Assembly: GCA_003956705.1 (NCBI GenBank)
Contig: QZCP01000016.1
Coordinates: 111,065 to 175,064, forward strand
DNA length: 64,000 nucleotides
Source: Brevipalpus yothersi
Taxonomy: Eukaryota > Arthropoda > Arachnida > Trombidiformes > Tenuipalpidae
Reading direction: 5' to 3'
Shown here: positions 1 through 11,290 of the stretch, one piece after another
Position numbering within the stretch: the stretch's first letter is position 1
Layout of the letters: each line of letters starts with the position of its first letter
Notes under the pieces: generated by a model
Database searches by the model: none
The model's input: the letters and a program-made list of their open reading frames with translations, nothing else
Told to the model about the DNA's origin: nothing
Program-made: the position numbers and the translations under genes

Positions 1-1
1 G

Positions 2-1520
2 AGAGATGGTATAGCAACAATTAATCCGATAAATGGTGCAATATGTTTTGTTAACACGGTGCGAATAGAGGAGCCCACTCGACTTTCACATGGCTGTGTA
101 ATAATGTTAGGGCGAAACAATATGTTTCGTTATAATGATCCTTTTGAGGCGAATACTCTCAAAATAGATCACAATGGGCTCAATTCATCCCTACTCAATT
201 TATCCAAAGTGATGAGTCAATCAACCGATTTAGCCAAATCATGGGATAATCTGTGGTCTCAGGTGAATGATGGTGAAGTGGTGGAAAAAGCTATCGATAT
301 TGTGGATATTGAGGAGAAGAGGAGAGAAATAGAAGAGTTAGAGGAAGAGCATCGAAGAGCTGAGAGGAGAAGAGTTGAAGAACAAATACGAGCTGATGAA
401 GAACTCGATAAAAAGCGGAGAGATTTGGAAAAATTGATGGAAGAAAATGAACTTTTGGAAAAGAAGCGCCAAGAAACGGAAGCTCAACTGAAATTGATGC
501 AGAAAGAAATTATGAACATGAGTACGGATGTTGAAAAATTGAATGGCTTTCGTTCCGATCTTCCATTGGTGGCTTCACTTCATAATTTAGCAGAAAATGG
601 TAAGACCATCATGTTCAAATGATCACATACTGAATGGAATTTCTATTTTTCCAGGAACTTCCCAAGCCAATGGACATACGGAAGGTGTACGTGAAATCGA
701 GGAGAAAGGAACAGATCCAGATAATGAAGATGAATATCATTCATGTGTGTGTGGTCCAGAAGATTCTAGTCTAAAACTTGGAGCTAAACTCGATGAACTC
801 AAAGCGTTTGAGGAAAGGCTGCTTGTGATGCAGAAACATTTAGAGGAGCAAAAAAATTTGTACGAAATGCAGAGATCCAAAGAAATTTGTCAAATACAAA
901 AAGAGAAGGAAAATCTTATTGAAATGGAAAAACAAGCCGAATTGGATACGTTCATTGAGAGAGAAGTGCAAAAAAGATTGCGAGATCATCAGTTGAAGTG
1001 TGAAAAATCTTGGCGAGAGGAACTGGAATCTCGAGCAAATGATTACCTTCGGTTGACCACGTCATCACCTACCTTAATGACAGAAGAAGATGATAGTGAA
1101 GAAATTGACTCTATTTTCATAAAAATACCCTCCTACAAGTGGATTGAGAGAGGTTTTGATTCTCATTTCCAGTATATGGTTATCTTTGTTGTTCGCAATC
1201 TTAAGCTCACCATTCATAGAAGGTATCGACAATTCAGAGAATTTCATTTATGGCTAGAGAGAACTTATGGATCTCGAGAAGATGTCTATTTACCATACTT
1301 CCCACCGAGAAAAGGTTTTTGGACAAAATCTTTAACATCTCTCGCAGAGGAAAGACGTAAAGCTTTGGAAAAGTATCTTCGAAAAGTCTTACCAATATTG
1401 ATGAGGATTCCAGATTCTCCTCTCAGCGCCAAACAGACCAGTGCTAGCAAATTTTTATCAATTTTTCTCCAATTTTCACCTTTTTTCAGTGATGATGTAC
1501 CTGATATCGAAGAGAGCTAG
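2..1520 (+). CDS. KIF16B: Kinesin-3 motor, C-terminal part (KIF16B/Klp98A type), 5' partial
   Basis: The gene enters from the left edge. Exons 2-599 and 655-1520 join across a 55-bp GT..AG intron (phase 1) to give 487 residues. The first ~40 residues are the end of a forkhead-associated domain (PTRLSHGCVIMLGRNNMFRY). A long Glu/Arg/Lys-rich coiled coil follows in two blocks (about residues 90-180 and 240-330), and a C-terminal PX domain fills about residues 360-485, with the basic RRYRQF phosphoinositide-binding signature and a PPRKGFW stretch. FHA, coiled coil and terminal PX is the tail order of KIF16B/Drosophila Klp98A, plus-end microtubule motors that bind PI(3)P on early endosomes. The motor domain lies outside the window. 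The order separates it from KIF1A (PH tail) and KIF13. The orthology is inference from domain order; the domains are seen directly. Confidence 0.88.
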
Positions 1521-1829
1521 TCTTTGAGGAAGAGATCAATATCTTTTTCTGTCCCTCTGTCTTTCACATTTCTTATCTGATGAGGCAATGAAAACCCGTT
1601 GCCTCATCCTGTTACCGTTACATTTCTATCTGATTCGATCGAACTTCTGTACAATTTAACTCAGATATTTTGAGCTGTGATCTATCTTATCATATCGTAC
1701 CATGTACGAAATTTGTAAACTTTTTCCTTTACGCTAATCACTTAGGCTTTTCATGAGACTAGCAATTCGTTGTTCCATCACAGAAATCATCCAAAACCAT
1801 GAAACATTTCAGACGATATTGTATCTATA

Positions 1830-1835
1830 AATAAA
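1830..1835 (+). promoter_or_regulatory. Candidate polyadenylation signal of the kinesin gene
   Basis: An AATAAA hexamer lies 310 bp after the kinesin stop codon, in AT-rich sequence and before the receptor array begins. It is the first canonical hexamer downstream on this strand. The cleavage site is not determined. Confidence 0.45.
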
Positions 1836-1969
1836 CTTTTGCATTGGACATCAGATTAAAATTAATTCTTATTAATATTTTTGAACTTTTCTAACGTCCA
1901 TTGGCGAATTAGGGGAAAAGGGAGAAATTCGAGAACTTTCTCGAATAATTTCACAAGATATACTCTCAC

Positions 1970-2940
1970 AAAATTAATTTTAATACAATTCTATAATTGT
2001 TGATGATTCCGTAGTATTTTACAAACTCTCAATTTCTACTATCTAGACACCAAGTATTTTGGAGAAAAATGGCGTGACGAGAGTGTCTAATTTCAATTCT
2101 TTCATCACCGAACATTGATAGATATGTTTGCGTGTATCTAGCTCAATCTAAATTCTCTTTGAAAAGAGCAAATCAAGACTCTCAATTAAAAGTAATATTG
2201 TTCACCTAAAAGTACATGTTTACACGTCTATCAATAAGAGTTTCTCTCCAGTAAAAATAAAAATATAGATCTCAACATTCTGTGGCAACTATTCTCCAAT
2301 ACTGTTGAATAGCAAGACTAATGGAACTTTATGAAATTTATTATTATGTAAACATATCGATTTATCAATCTGTACCAAGCAAATTTTGACTTACGGTTGA
2401 ACCAGTGATTGAGATTACTTGAATTAATCGATGACTCTTCCAAATGCATAGGTGAGTTTTGCATGCATACCTCAGATTTCTCGAAAACACTCTTATTGTA
2501 TATAATTTTTTTTTGAACAAATCCAGAATCATGAGTCAATTAAAGAGAAGTAAGTTCAGATTGAATTTCGATCGGCTTTCATATTCTCTAGTAAACTATT
2601 AACTCTATTCAATGATGTTCTGAAATTACGAAAAATTAGTGATTCTGGAAGGTTTCTCTTATGATGAAGCTTCTATGGGGGGTTGACCACCAGTGGTATA
2701 AGCATTCATTTTTTACGGTCGTTGAAGAAGCAATCTTCTCATGATGGCTAAAAAATTTTTTCTTGATGAGGAGCCAGTAATGAAAGTGATTTTCTCAAAC
2801 GTCATGCAGCTAATGATTTGTCCTAGCTTCGTAACAAAGTTTTCTAATGACCTGAGATTGAGATGGCGAGAAAGATTTTTCCTATTCTGTTCTATGATAA
2901 TTTTAATTAAAGTTATTCGATATCTTGCTCTTTGACGATT
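1970..2940 (+). repeat. Copy 1 of a diverged ~1-kb segmental duplication
   Basis: This stretch lines up with 4790-5790. Shared landmarks in the same order are a TTCTATAATTGTTGATGATT block, a CACCAAGTATT/TACCAAGTATT block, an AGTTTCTCTCCAGTAAAAAT block (2240s and 5065s), a TGAATAGCAAGA block, and then the start of a receptor-like fragment (2741 and ~5640). It is clearly diverged, with many substitutions and small indels. No gene other than the receptor stub at its right end is supported in it. Confidence 0.7.
2741..2935 (+). pseudogene. N-terminal stub of a receptor-family gene
   Basis: The translation contains VMKVIFSNVMQLMICPSF and LRLRWRERFFLFC. These match the conserved N-terminal section and start of TM1 of the intact array members (MELNVMWLVIFPSF ... 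LKWKKRFHLLC). It breaks off after ~64 codons, exactly where a short sequence similar to the CRAL-TRIO fragment junction (CGATTCTTTTTGCTGG) starts. The rest of the gene is missing. Its closest relative in the window is the degraded copy at ~5636-6680. A translated small protein is very unlikely. Confidence 0.7.
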
Positions 2941-3272
2941 CTTTTTGCTGGAGGAAGGTTTTCGGAATCACTAATCAAGATAGTTATTGATAAGAGCAAA
3001 ATCAAATAAAAATTTCACATAAACAAATAGAAAATCAAAATTGTTCATGTGTTTTTCAAGTCCTTGCATCATAAGTTCTGTCGCGTGTAGTGAAGCAGTG
3101 AAGAAAGTTCTCATTTATGGCACTGAAAGAATATGAATATTTCTGAGGGCTTTTTTGGTAAGAACTTCGGAAACATTGTTCGAGGAAAACAAAAAACCAA
3201 TATCTCGATTCTTGTAGAAATGGATAAGTCATCTCCCTATCATGATCCCGTAAAGTCAAATGAGTTTCTAAG

Positions 3273-4514
3273 ATGTCCGAGTATGGCTCTAATACCGATG
3301 AACCTTCAAAATTATTAAAAGAAATGGAATTAAACGTTATGTGGCTCGTTATTTTCCCAAGTTTTTCTGCTTATGATCCTAAGGATAGTGAATTAAAGTG
3401 GAAAAAGAGGTTTCACCTCTTGTGCTTGTCATTATGTGTACTTGGAGGAATTCGAAGCCTTACATTAGCTTTCACATCACCTGATGGTTTATTGGTCTAT
3501 TATTTAGCTGATTTCGGTCCAGCATTCGGTGCTGCTCGTGATTTTTTCTGGCTTATGGGGGCAAATTATATGTTTGCGACAGCAGGAGGTATCTATCAAT
3601 CTTATAAGTATCATTACCTGGGTAAAAGAGTGTGGACAGAATTTTTTTGGACTCTACTTGAGAAATCACATGAGCCCGATGCAGAATTGGGAACGTTTCA
3701 CGAGCTTGGATCAGAGAGGCTTGACAGACTAAGGAGAATGGTCCGTCTAACACTCAAGTATGGAATTGTATTTTCTTTGGCATCTGGTGTTCTCTACGAA
3801 TGCATGCATTTGGGTACGTTCAGCACCTTTCGACCTTATTCGTACATATTCACTTGGAGTGTTCATCAGATGATACAATGCTTTTTTATCGCTTATTCTT
3901 ACTCTGGTATCACCGCAGTGAGTCTAATTCTCAAATTCGAAATAATTCTCATTCTGGCTTGGAGGATTGATGAACTACGCGGAAAAATGAAAAAATTTCA
4001 AGGAGAATGTGTTCAAAGACATTTTTCTAAATACAAGCTATTCGTTGAATTTATGAGAGAATGCGTTGAAATTCGACAAAAAATAATCAACCAGAATGAA
4101 TTCTGGAAGAACGTAGGGGGCTATGCCCTCATATTCACATGTGCTGGGTTATTGTTCAATCTTTTCTTACAGTTTTTTGTTCCTGTTCATTTATATGTCA
4201 AATTAGCACTATTGTTTTGGGGCTTCGAGGGATTGGTAATCACCATATTTGTACAATTTCTTTCTGCGAACTGGCTTCGTAATTCCATGAGAAAACTTCA
4301 TCCATCTTTCCAACGAGCTTCACAGAGGACGAAATCCTTTGCTTTGAAGCTAAAGATCGAAAATATCTTAGAAGATGTGGCAATTATTGAGCCATTCACA
4401 TGCTTGGGTATGTTTTCGTACACTTCTCGAAACTTACTTCTTCTATTAGTAGAGCTTTCAATGCATTTTATGCTGCTGATTGCTCTCTATTCGAATCGAA
4501 AAGATAGACTATGA
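3273..4514 (+). CDS. Seven-transmembrane gustatory-receptor-like protein, array member 1
   Basis: Single uninterrupted exon of 413 codons. By eye there are seven hydrophobic segments: about residues 45-65, 77-105, 155-177, 190-225, 275-298, 303-330 and 385-405. Only a short tail follows the last (SNRKDRL), and a long charged loop with the array hallmark NQNEFWKNVGGY separates segments 4 and 5. This layout fits arthropod GR-type chemoreceptors, which are ligand-gated cation channels of sensory neurons; the classical TYxxxxxQF motif of TM7 is only loosely matched. The start ATG follows the conserved AAGATGTCCGA context seen at other members. Upstream DNA belongs to the type found after the CRAL-TRIO junction. 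Family-level assignment is inference; membership of one paralogous family with six other intact genes here is seen directly. Confidence 0.75.
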   Translation: MSEYGSNTDEPSKLLKEMELNVMWLVIFPSFSAYDPKDSELKWKKRFHLLCLSLCVLGGIRSLTLAFTSPDGLLVYYLADFGPAFGAARDFFWLMGANYMFATAGGIYQSYKYHYLGKRVWTEFFWTLLEKSHEPDAELGTFHELGSERLDRLRRMVRLTLKYGIVFSLASGVLYECMHLGTFSTFRPYSYIFTWSVHQMIQCFFIAYSYSGITAVSLILKFEIILILAWRIDELRGKMKKFQGECVQRHFSKYKLFVEFMRECVEIRQKIINQNEFWKNVGGYALIFTCAGLLFNLFLQFFVPVHLYVKLALLFWGFEGLVITIFVQFLSANWLRNSMRKLHPSFQRASQRTKSFALKLKIENILEDVAIIEPFTCLGMFSYTSRNLLLLLVELSMHFMLLIALYSNRKDRL

Positions 4515-5635
4515 AGTTTTCTGCTTAAAGATTTCAACATGGTCTTCGCAAAAACAGTTCTACGTCGAGATACATCCTCATGCAAAAGAGATTGAAAAAG
4601 GATTTCTATCATCCTGCATTGCATCGATTCAATGGTGAAAAGTAGTTTGACTTCAAGAGAAACTGATATAATCAGGTATTTCCGATTTCTCTGCATCAAG
4701 TCCTTAAATAGAGACCGCTCAAGTTTAATGGATTATACACTTGCATGCACTTTTTCGAATTTTTTCTTAAAATATAAGCCTCCGGAATCAATTTTAATAC
4801 AAATTCTATAATTCTATAATTGTTGATGATTCTGTAGTGTTTTACAAACTCTCCATTCCTTTTATCTAGATACCAAGTATTCTGGAGAAGAATGTCATGG
4901 AGAGAGTATCTAGTTTCAATTTTCTTCATTAAAAAGTGAACATTGGTTGATAGTTTTTTGTGTATCCAACTCTATCTGAATTCCCATTGAAGAGAGCAAA
5001 TCAAGACTCTCAATTTGAAGTAATATTGTTCACCTAAGAGTTCATGTTTACATGCCCATCAATGAGAGTTTCTCTCCAGTAAAAATAAAAATACAGATCT
5101 TAGCATTCGGGGGCAACTATTCTCCAATACTGTTGAATAGCAAGATCCATGGCACTTTATAAAATTTATTATCATGTATTGCTTACAATGATTCGAGTTT
5201 TTCAAATTTTGATTACTATATACACGAATCGGTCTATTGATCAATACCAAACCAATTTTTACTGGTGGTTGAACAAGTGATTGAGATTACTTGAATTGAT
5301 CGATGATTCTTCCAAATGCATTGGTGAGTTATGCATGCATGTCTCAGATTTCTCGAAAACACTCTCATTGCGTGTATTTTTTGAATAAATCTAGAATCAT
5401 GAGTCAATTGAAGAGAATCAAGTTCAGATTGAATTTTTCATCGACTTTCACATCCTCTAGCAAACTAAGAACTCTATTCAGTGATATTCTGAAATTACAA
5501 AAATTAGTGATTTTTGGAACCTCCACAAGATGAGGCTTCCATTGGGAGTTGACCACCAAGTTCCTTGTTGTGTGAGCATTTATTTTTCACAACTAATGAC
5601 GAAACAATCTTTTTGTGAGGGCTGAAAAATTCTTC
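4515..5635 (+). other. Intergenic: receptor 3' flank and copy 2 of the ~1-kb duplication
   Basis: The first ~200 bp resemble the 3' flanks of other array members (TTTCAACATGG, GAGATACAT and CTGCATTGCATCGATTCAA landmarks). From about 4790 the sequence is the second, diverged copy of 1970-2740. I see no independent gene. Confidence 0.6.
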
Positions 5636-6680
5636 TATTATGAGGCACAAGTCATGAAAGTAATCGACTTGAATCTCATGCAGCTCATGATTTGTCCAAG
5701 CTTCTTTCTAAATTCTCCTGACGACCTGAGATCGAGATGGCGAAAGGATTTTCCCTATTCTGCTCTATATTAAGTTTAATTGGAGCTATTTGATGCCTTG
5801 TTCTAGCTTCCACACCACCTGAAAGTCAATTAGTTTATTACTTAGCCGATTATGGACCAGCATTTGGTGCTGCTCGAGATTTTTCTTGGCTCATGGGAGT
5901 GAATTACTTTCTTGCTGGAAAAGCAGGCATTCATTATTCACACAAGTATCACTCCTGTGGAGGTATAGCATGGACAGAATCTTTCTGTGCTCTTTTTCCA
6001 GTGAGAAATAGGGTTGGTGACAAAAAAATCCCAAAATTCAATGAAGCAGAATTGAAAAAACTCCATAGATTGAGAAGAGCTGTACTTCCAACGCTCAAGT
6101 ATGGCATTATTTATTCCATCTTGTCTTGATTTCTCAGCCAACTTGTGCACATTCATTTCTTCCTGTACATTCGTGTCTTTCTCCTACATATTCACTTGGC
6201 GTGTCCATCAAATGATTCAAACTTTCATTGTGACTTATTTTACTACTGCTATAGGGGCAGTTGGCCAAGTTTTGAAGGCAGAAATTACTATCTATTTGAT
6301 TTGGATCCCATGAAGAAATGAAAGAATTTGAGTGAAAAAATAATCAACCAAAATGAATTCTGGAAAAATGTAGGAGGCTGTGCACTCGTGTGCATTGAGT
6401 TATTGTTCAATCTACACTTGCAATTTTTTGTTCCTGTTCGTTTATTTGTTAAGTTAGGATCACTATTTCATAGCTTATAGGCATTGATTATAACGATTAT
6501 TGATTATTCAGTTTCTTTTCACAAATGGGCCTCGAAATTGCTCGATGCAACTTTACCCCACTTTCCAACGGATCTCAAAGATAATGAAATCCTTACTCTA
6601 AAGCTGAAGATCGAAAATATTTCAAGATATTGCAATTACTGAACCATTCACTCATTTAGATATATTCTCGGGGAGAAAGA
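5636..6680 (+). pseudogene. Degraded receptor-family gene, nearly full length with frameshifts
   Basis: Recognisable blocks run in family order but in changing frames: QVMKVIDLNLMQLMICPSF at ~5650, then LVYYLADYGPAFGAARDFSW (about 5830), KYHSCGGIAWTESF, LPTLKYGIIYSIL with a stop at ~6127, a frame-shifted SYIFTWRVHQMIQTF block (~6185) and GAVGQVLKAEI (~6255). A deletion then removes most of the segment 4-5 loop, so IINQNEFWKNVGG follows at ~6335, with QFFVPV further on. Stops and frameshifts exclude a full-length product. It is the closest relative of the stub at 2741, so the two represent a subfamily with no intact member in this window. Confidence 0.8.
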
Positions 6681-6689
6681 GGATTGAAT

Positions 6690-7500
6690 TCTACATTTTC
6701 TCAACCATGTGTACTTGGTGAAACAGTTTTATTATTGTCTCAGAAGGAAATGGCTATATTAGAAGAATGAAAGACGTCAATCATGGAATAACGGTTATAT
6801 ATCTATTTATTTATACAAGTATGGACATTCATAGTAATATGTACTATGCATCTGGCTGAATGATGATTATGGATGGTCAATGAGTGATGGATTTGAAAAT
6901 AAACATCATCGATGCTGGTCATATTCTGAACATTGTTTTGCTGACAATTTGTGAGTGTTTTTGTAGACATATACAGAGAATCTCGTGAATTCCTCTGAGT
7001 GAAGCGAATGAATCAAAAGATACTTGCACTGAATGATGATGATGGTGAGTGATCTTCTCTATCTTACCTACTTTGGGTGATAATAAGAGAAAGATCACTC
7101 TCCATATTAATATGTAACTACCTTACAATCATCTTCAATGAGCTTTCTGTCTCTTCTTAGAGACAATCCAGGTAGAACTGTGGGTCTTTAGCTCAATTTA
7201 TTGGAATGTAAAAGTTGAGAAAATGAACCAATGAAAAATTTACTAGTGGTGCTCTCAAGTTGGTGAACACAGATAACATGAGCTTTCAATGATTTCGTAA
7301 CATGATCAATCACTTTTCTAAGTTGTTGTATGAACAACAACTTCGAAAAGTTGTAAGAACAGAATCAAACAGAAATTTTGTAATAACAAATAAAAAATCG
7401 AAATTTTTCATAAGATTCAAGTATTTATATCACCATGCGTGCAGTGAAGCTCTTTCAAGATTGAAGACTATCATTGAGAGCTTTAAAAATTTCTCTGTTG
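6690..7500. other. Intergenic, no gene recognised
   Basis: AT-rich DNA with no supported coding region. From about 7300 the sequence resembles the upstream flank found before other members (a GCGTGCAGTGAAGCTC motif and an AAAATCGAAATTTTTCAT motif), although no intact receptor follows, only the C-terminal relic at 7515. Confidence 0.5.
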
Positions 7501-7514
7501 GGATGTCGAAATTC

Positions 7515-7692
7515 TAACAAAATCCATTGATTTGAAGTTCGAAAATATTCTAGAAGACATTGCAGGAATTGGCCTTTCACATGCTTGGATTTAATTCCAT
7601 GCAACTTTGGTCTTTTTCTCATCTATATGATAGAATTAATCACGCAACTGATGCTGCTAGTTGCTCTTCTCTCGAGACGATCGAAAAAATAA
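7515..7692 (+). pseudogene. C-terminal receptor relic, older subfamily (copy 1)
   Basis: Translates as TKSIDLKFENILEDIAGIG and then a stop. This matches the pre-TM7 segment of the intact genes (TKSITLKLKIENISEDVAVV) but lacks three residues (the LKI of the intact form reduced). A frame-shifted TM7 remnant follows (CAACTGATGCTGCTAGTTGC). The upstream two-thirds of a gene is absent. It is closely related to the relic at 16645 and more distantly to 21700. Not functional. Confidence 0.7.
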
Positions 7693-8172
7693 AATGACAC
7701 CAACAAATCAGTGAGAAAATACAACATTCAGCAGATTGAAAAATAGTTTTCTTATGAGTAGTCTGATCTGGTGGCTTATTATGATTCTTATCACATGTTT
7801 TACAGAATTGAATTTATCTATCGGCTAGAATATTTTGGCTATCAGAATCACTTTCTCCTCCGGGTTAAATTTAGAGAAATCAAACGAAAATTGTTGCGGC
7901 AGAAAAAAATCAAAAGTTTCGATGTGTTTCAAGTCTTTGTATGAGTAATTCACTTGCGTGCATTGAAGTTCTTTTGAGACTGAGAAGTGCCATTAACAGT
8001 TTTAGTTTGATTTCTCTCAAATGAACAACTACCATTATCATTTAAGAATGCCATTAAGAGATTGGAAAAAGGTTCTCATTTATTGTTCGGTGAGGCTTTT
8101 AATTCTTCTGAAGGCTCTTGTGGCTTATTTCGGTGAGAATTGAGTCAGATGAGGTTTTTTCATTTCTGAAAA

Positions 8173-9417
8173 ATGCGTGAAGATCGTTGTACTGCTGATG
8201 AACGTTCAAAAATACTGAGAATAATGGAATTGAACGTTATGCGGCTTGTTATTTTCCCAAGTTTTTCTACTGATGATCCTGGTAACAATGAATTGAAGTG
8301 GACACAGATATTTCACCTCTCCTGCTTGATATTATCTGTTACTGAAGGTTTTCGATGTCTTGTGTTAGCTTTCACATCACCTGATAGCAAATTGGCTTAT
8401 TACTTAGCTGATCCTGGCCCAGCATTCGGTGCTGCTCGTGATTTTTTTTGGCTCATGGGGGCAAATTATGTGTTTGCAAGTGCAGCAGGTATTTACCAAT
8501 CTTACAAGCATCATTACTTGGGTAGAACAGAGTGGACCGAATTTTTTCGGACTTTACTAGAAGAACTCCAACAGAAACCCAATGCAGAATTGGAAACGGG
8601 TCATGAGTTTGAATCAGGGAGGAATAAAAAACTGAGGAAAATGGTTCATTTGACACTCAAATATGGAGTTGTATCTTCTTTGACATCTGGCTTATTCTAC
8701 GAATGTATACATGTGATTGCGCTCAGCACTTTTCGACCTTATTCGTACATATTCACTTGGAGTGTTCATCAGATGATCCAATGCTTCATTGTCGCTTATT
8801 CTATTACTTCAGTCACCGCTGTAAGTCAAATTCTGAAATTCGAAATAACCTTCGCTCTGGTTTGGAGAATCGATGAGCTACGCGAAAAAATGAAAAAATT
8901 CGAAGGAGAATGTGTTCGAAGTTATTTTCATGAAGACAAGTTACTCGACGGATTCATGAGAGAATATCTTGAAAATCGACAAATAATAATCAACCAAAAT
9001 GAATTCTGGAAAGACGTAGGAGGCTATGCGCTCATATTCATGTCTACTGGGTTATTGTTCAATCTTCACTTACAGTTTTTTGTTCCTGCCCATTTATATG
9101 TGAAATTAGCATTTTTGTTTTGGGGCTTTCAGGCATTGGTTATCACCATAGTTGTACAGTTTCTTTCTGCAAATTGGCTTCGTAATTCTATGAGACAACT
9201 TCATCCTTCTTTTCGATGGGTTCTACCGAGGACACAATCTATTAATCTGAAGCTAAAGATAAAAAATATCTTAGAAGACGTTGCAGTTGTTGAACCATTC
9301 ACATGTTTAGGTATGTTTTCGTACACTTCTCGAAACTTACTTCTACTATTAGTAGAACTTTCAATGCATTTTATGTTGCTGATTGCTCTCTATTCAAACC
9401 GAAAAGAAAGACTATGA
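8173..9417 (+). CDS. Seven-transmembrane gustatory-receptor-like protein, array member 2
   Basis: Intact intronless gene of 414 codons with the same topology as member 1. It belongs to the subgroup with one extra residue in the loop after segment 2 (GRTEWTEFFRTLLEELQQKPN) and an ECIHVIALSTFRPYSY block. Its N-terminus (MREDRCTADERSK) is the most divergent of the intact copies. The ~370 bp upstream match the region before the 17244 gene (landmarks TTTCTCCTC, TGTGTTTCAAGT, ACTTGCGTGCAT) rather than those before 3273 or 10049. Both genes are also preceded by a C-terminal relic, so the two probably arose as one relic-plus-gene unit. Confidence 0.75.
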   Translation: MREDRCTADERSKILRIMELNVMRLVIFPSFSTDDPGNNELKWTQIFHLSCLILSVTEGFRCLVLAFTSPDSKLAYYLADPGPAFGAARDFFWLMGANYVFASAAGIYQSYKHHYLGRTEWTEFFRTLLEELQQKPNAELETGHEFESGRNKKLRKMVHLTLKYGVVSSLTSGLFYECIHVIALSTFRPYSYIFTWSVHQMIQCFIVAYSITSVTAVSQILKFEITFALVWRIDELREKMKKFEGECVRSYFHEDKLLDGFMREYLENRQIIINQNEFWKDVGGYALIFMSTGLLFNLHLQFFVPAHLYVKLAFLFWGFQALVITIVVQFLSANWLRNSMRQLHPSFRWVLPRTQSINLKLKIKNILEDVAVVEPFTCLGMFSYTSRNLLLLLVELSMHFMLLIALYSNRKERL

Positions 9418-10048
9418 AGTTTCCTGCTCGAGGATTCCAACATGGTTGTCTCGAAAACAATGCTTCATTGAAATACATCTTCATACAAAAAGAATTGAAG
9501 AAGGTTTCTTTATCATTGCATCGATTCAAGGGTGAAAAGTATTTTGACTTCAAGAGAAGCTGATAAAATCATCGGATATTTCCAGTTTCTTTGCAATAAG
9601 TCATTAAATAGAGACCAATCAAAATTGTAAGAATGCCTCGTCGAGCATCGTTTTCATACTTTTTGTGGAGGGCTTTTGGAGCTCGCAACAATTTCGAAAT
9701 CAACCACTTCTCAAAGTTATTGTTCATATGAGCAAGATCAGAAAAAAATTTCGTACCATAAAATAAAAAATCAAAATTTTTCATGCCATTAACATCATCT
9801 TGCGTGCAGTGAAGCTCCTTTGAGACCAGAGACCATAATTAAGAGTCTCAAAAAGTCTCATTTATTGTCTTGAGAGACCATGAATTCTTTTGGGAGCATT
9901 TTAGGTAACTTTTTCGTAAATCATGGTCCAAGAAAACTCAATATAAAACCAATATCTAGATTTTTGTATGAATTTATATGTCATCTCTTTTTTCTTTATT
10001 TATTATTATTCCAGCATGAAGTGAGATGAGATTCTAGTTTTCTGAAAG
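9418..10048 (+). promoter_or_regulatory. Receptor 3' flank and conserved upstream module before the 10049 gene
   Basis: The left half is the shared 3' flank. From ~9650 it is an upstream type shared with 13430-13793 and 19890-20288. Landmarks in order are a TTTCAACGATTTC/CAACAATTTC GAAATCAACC block, GTTCATATGAGCAA, a GCGTGCAGTGAAGCTCCTTT-type block, TCTCATTTATTGTC, GAGAGACCAT, CCAATATCT and TTCTAGTTTTCTGAAAGATG at the start codon. Conservation through this stretch suggests it carries the promoter, but recent duplication alone could explain it. Confidence 0.5.
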
Positions 10049-11290
10049 ATGTCCGAAAATGATTTCAGCTCTCACGAGCCTTCAAAGTTGCTGAAGGAAA
10101 TGGAATCAAACGTCATGTGGCTCGTAATTTTTCCTAGTTTTTCTTCCGGGGATCCTGGAAATAGTGATTTTAAGTGGAAACAAAGATTTCATCTCACTTG
10201 CTTGACACTATGCATACTTGGAGGTATTCAATGCCTTGTATTGGCTTTCACATCACCTGATAGTAAATTGGTTTATTATTTAGCTGATTTCGGCCAAGCA
10301 TTCGGCGCTGCTCGTGATTTTTTTTGGCTCATGGGCGCAAATTATATGTTTGCAGGTGCAGCAGGTATTTATCATTCCTATAAGTATCACTATTCGGGTA
10401 AAAGAGTGTGGACAGAATTTTTCTGGACTCTACTTGGAAAGTCCCATGAACCCAGTGCAGATTTGGAAACGTTCCAGGAGCTTGGACCAGAGAAACTTGA
10501 CAAATTGAGGAAGATGGTTTGTTTAACACTCAAATATGGCATTTTATATTCATTGATATCAGGTTCATTTTATGAATGTATACATTTGGTCATGTTCAGC
10601 ACATTTCGGCCTTATTCATACATATTCACAAGAACTGTTCATCAGATGATCCCGAGCTTCATTGTTGCTTATTCTGCTACTGGTGTAACCGCTGTTGGTC
10701 AAGTTCTGAAATCCGAGATAACTTATCTTCTTGTTTGGAAGATTGATAAGCTACGTGAAAAGTTGGAAACACTTGGTAGAAATCATGATCGAGGATGCCT
10801 TTCTAGGAACAGATTAATTGTTGGATTCTTGAAAGAATATATTGAAAATCGACAAAAAATAATCAACCAAAATGAATTCTGGAGAAACGTAGAGGGCTAT
10901 TCGCTTATATTCATATGTATTGGATTATTGTTCAATCTTCATTTGCAATTTTTTGTTCCAGTCCATTTATATGTCAAATTAGGAATATTATTCTATGGTC
11001 TTCAGTCATTGGTCATCTTCATCATTTTTAAGTTCCTTTCCGCCAATTGGCTTCGTAATTCTATAAGACAACTTCACCAATCTTTTCAACGAGCCTCACA
11101 AAGTACGAAATCCATTACTTTGAAGCTAAAGATCGAAAATATCTCAAAAGACGTTGCAGTTGTTGAACCATTCACTTGTATAGGTATGTTTCCGTACACT
11201 TCTCGAAACTTACTTCTTCTATTAGTTGAGATCGCCATGCAGTTTATGCTGCTGATTGCTGTCCATTCGAATCGAAAAGATAGACTATGA
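10049..11290 (+). CDS. Seven-transmembrane gustatory-receptor-like protein, array member 3
   Basis: Intact single-exon gene of 413 codons. It carries the KRVWTEFFWTLLGKSHEPS form of the segment 2-3 loop and the GQVLKSEITYLLVWKIDKL form of segment 4, which marks a subgroup with the 13794 and 20289 genes. Its TM6 reads FYGLQSLVIFIIFKFLSANW, shared in part with the pseudogene at 12208. The start is set by a TTTCTGAAAGATG context. Downstream, at 11540-11880, its 3' flank runs into a fragment of the CRAL-TRIO gene on the opposite strand. Confidence 0.75.
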   Translation: MSENDFSSHEPSKLLKEMESNVMWLVIFPSFSSGDPGNSDFKWKQRFHLTCLTLCILGGIQCLVLAFTSPDSKLVYYLADFGQAFGAARDFFWLMGANYMFAGAAGIYHSYKYHYSGKRVWTEFFWTLLGKSHEPSADLETFQELGPEKLDKLRKMVCLTLKYGILYSLISGSFYECIHLVMFSTFRPYSYIFTRTVHQMIPSFIVAYSATGVTAVGQVLKSEITYLLVWKIDKLREKLETLGRNHDRGCLSRNRLIVGFLKEYIENRQKIINQNEFWRNVEGYSLIFICIGLLFNLHLQFFVPVHLYVKLGILFYGLQSLVIFIIFKFLSANWLRNSIRQLHQSFQRASQSTKSITLKLKIENISKDVAVVEPFTCIGMFPYTSRNLLLLLVEIAMQFMLLIAVHSNRKDRL

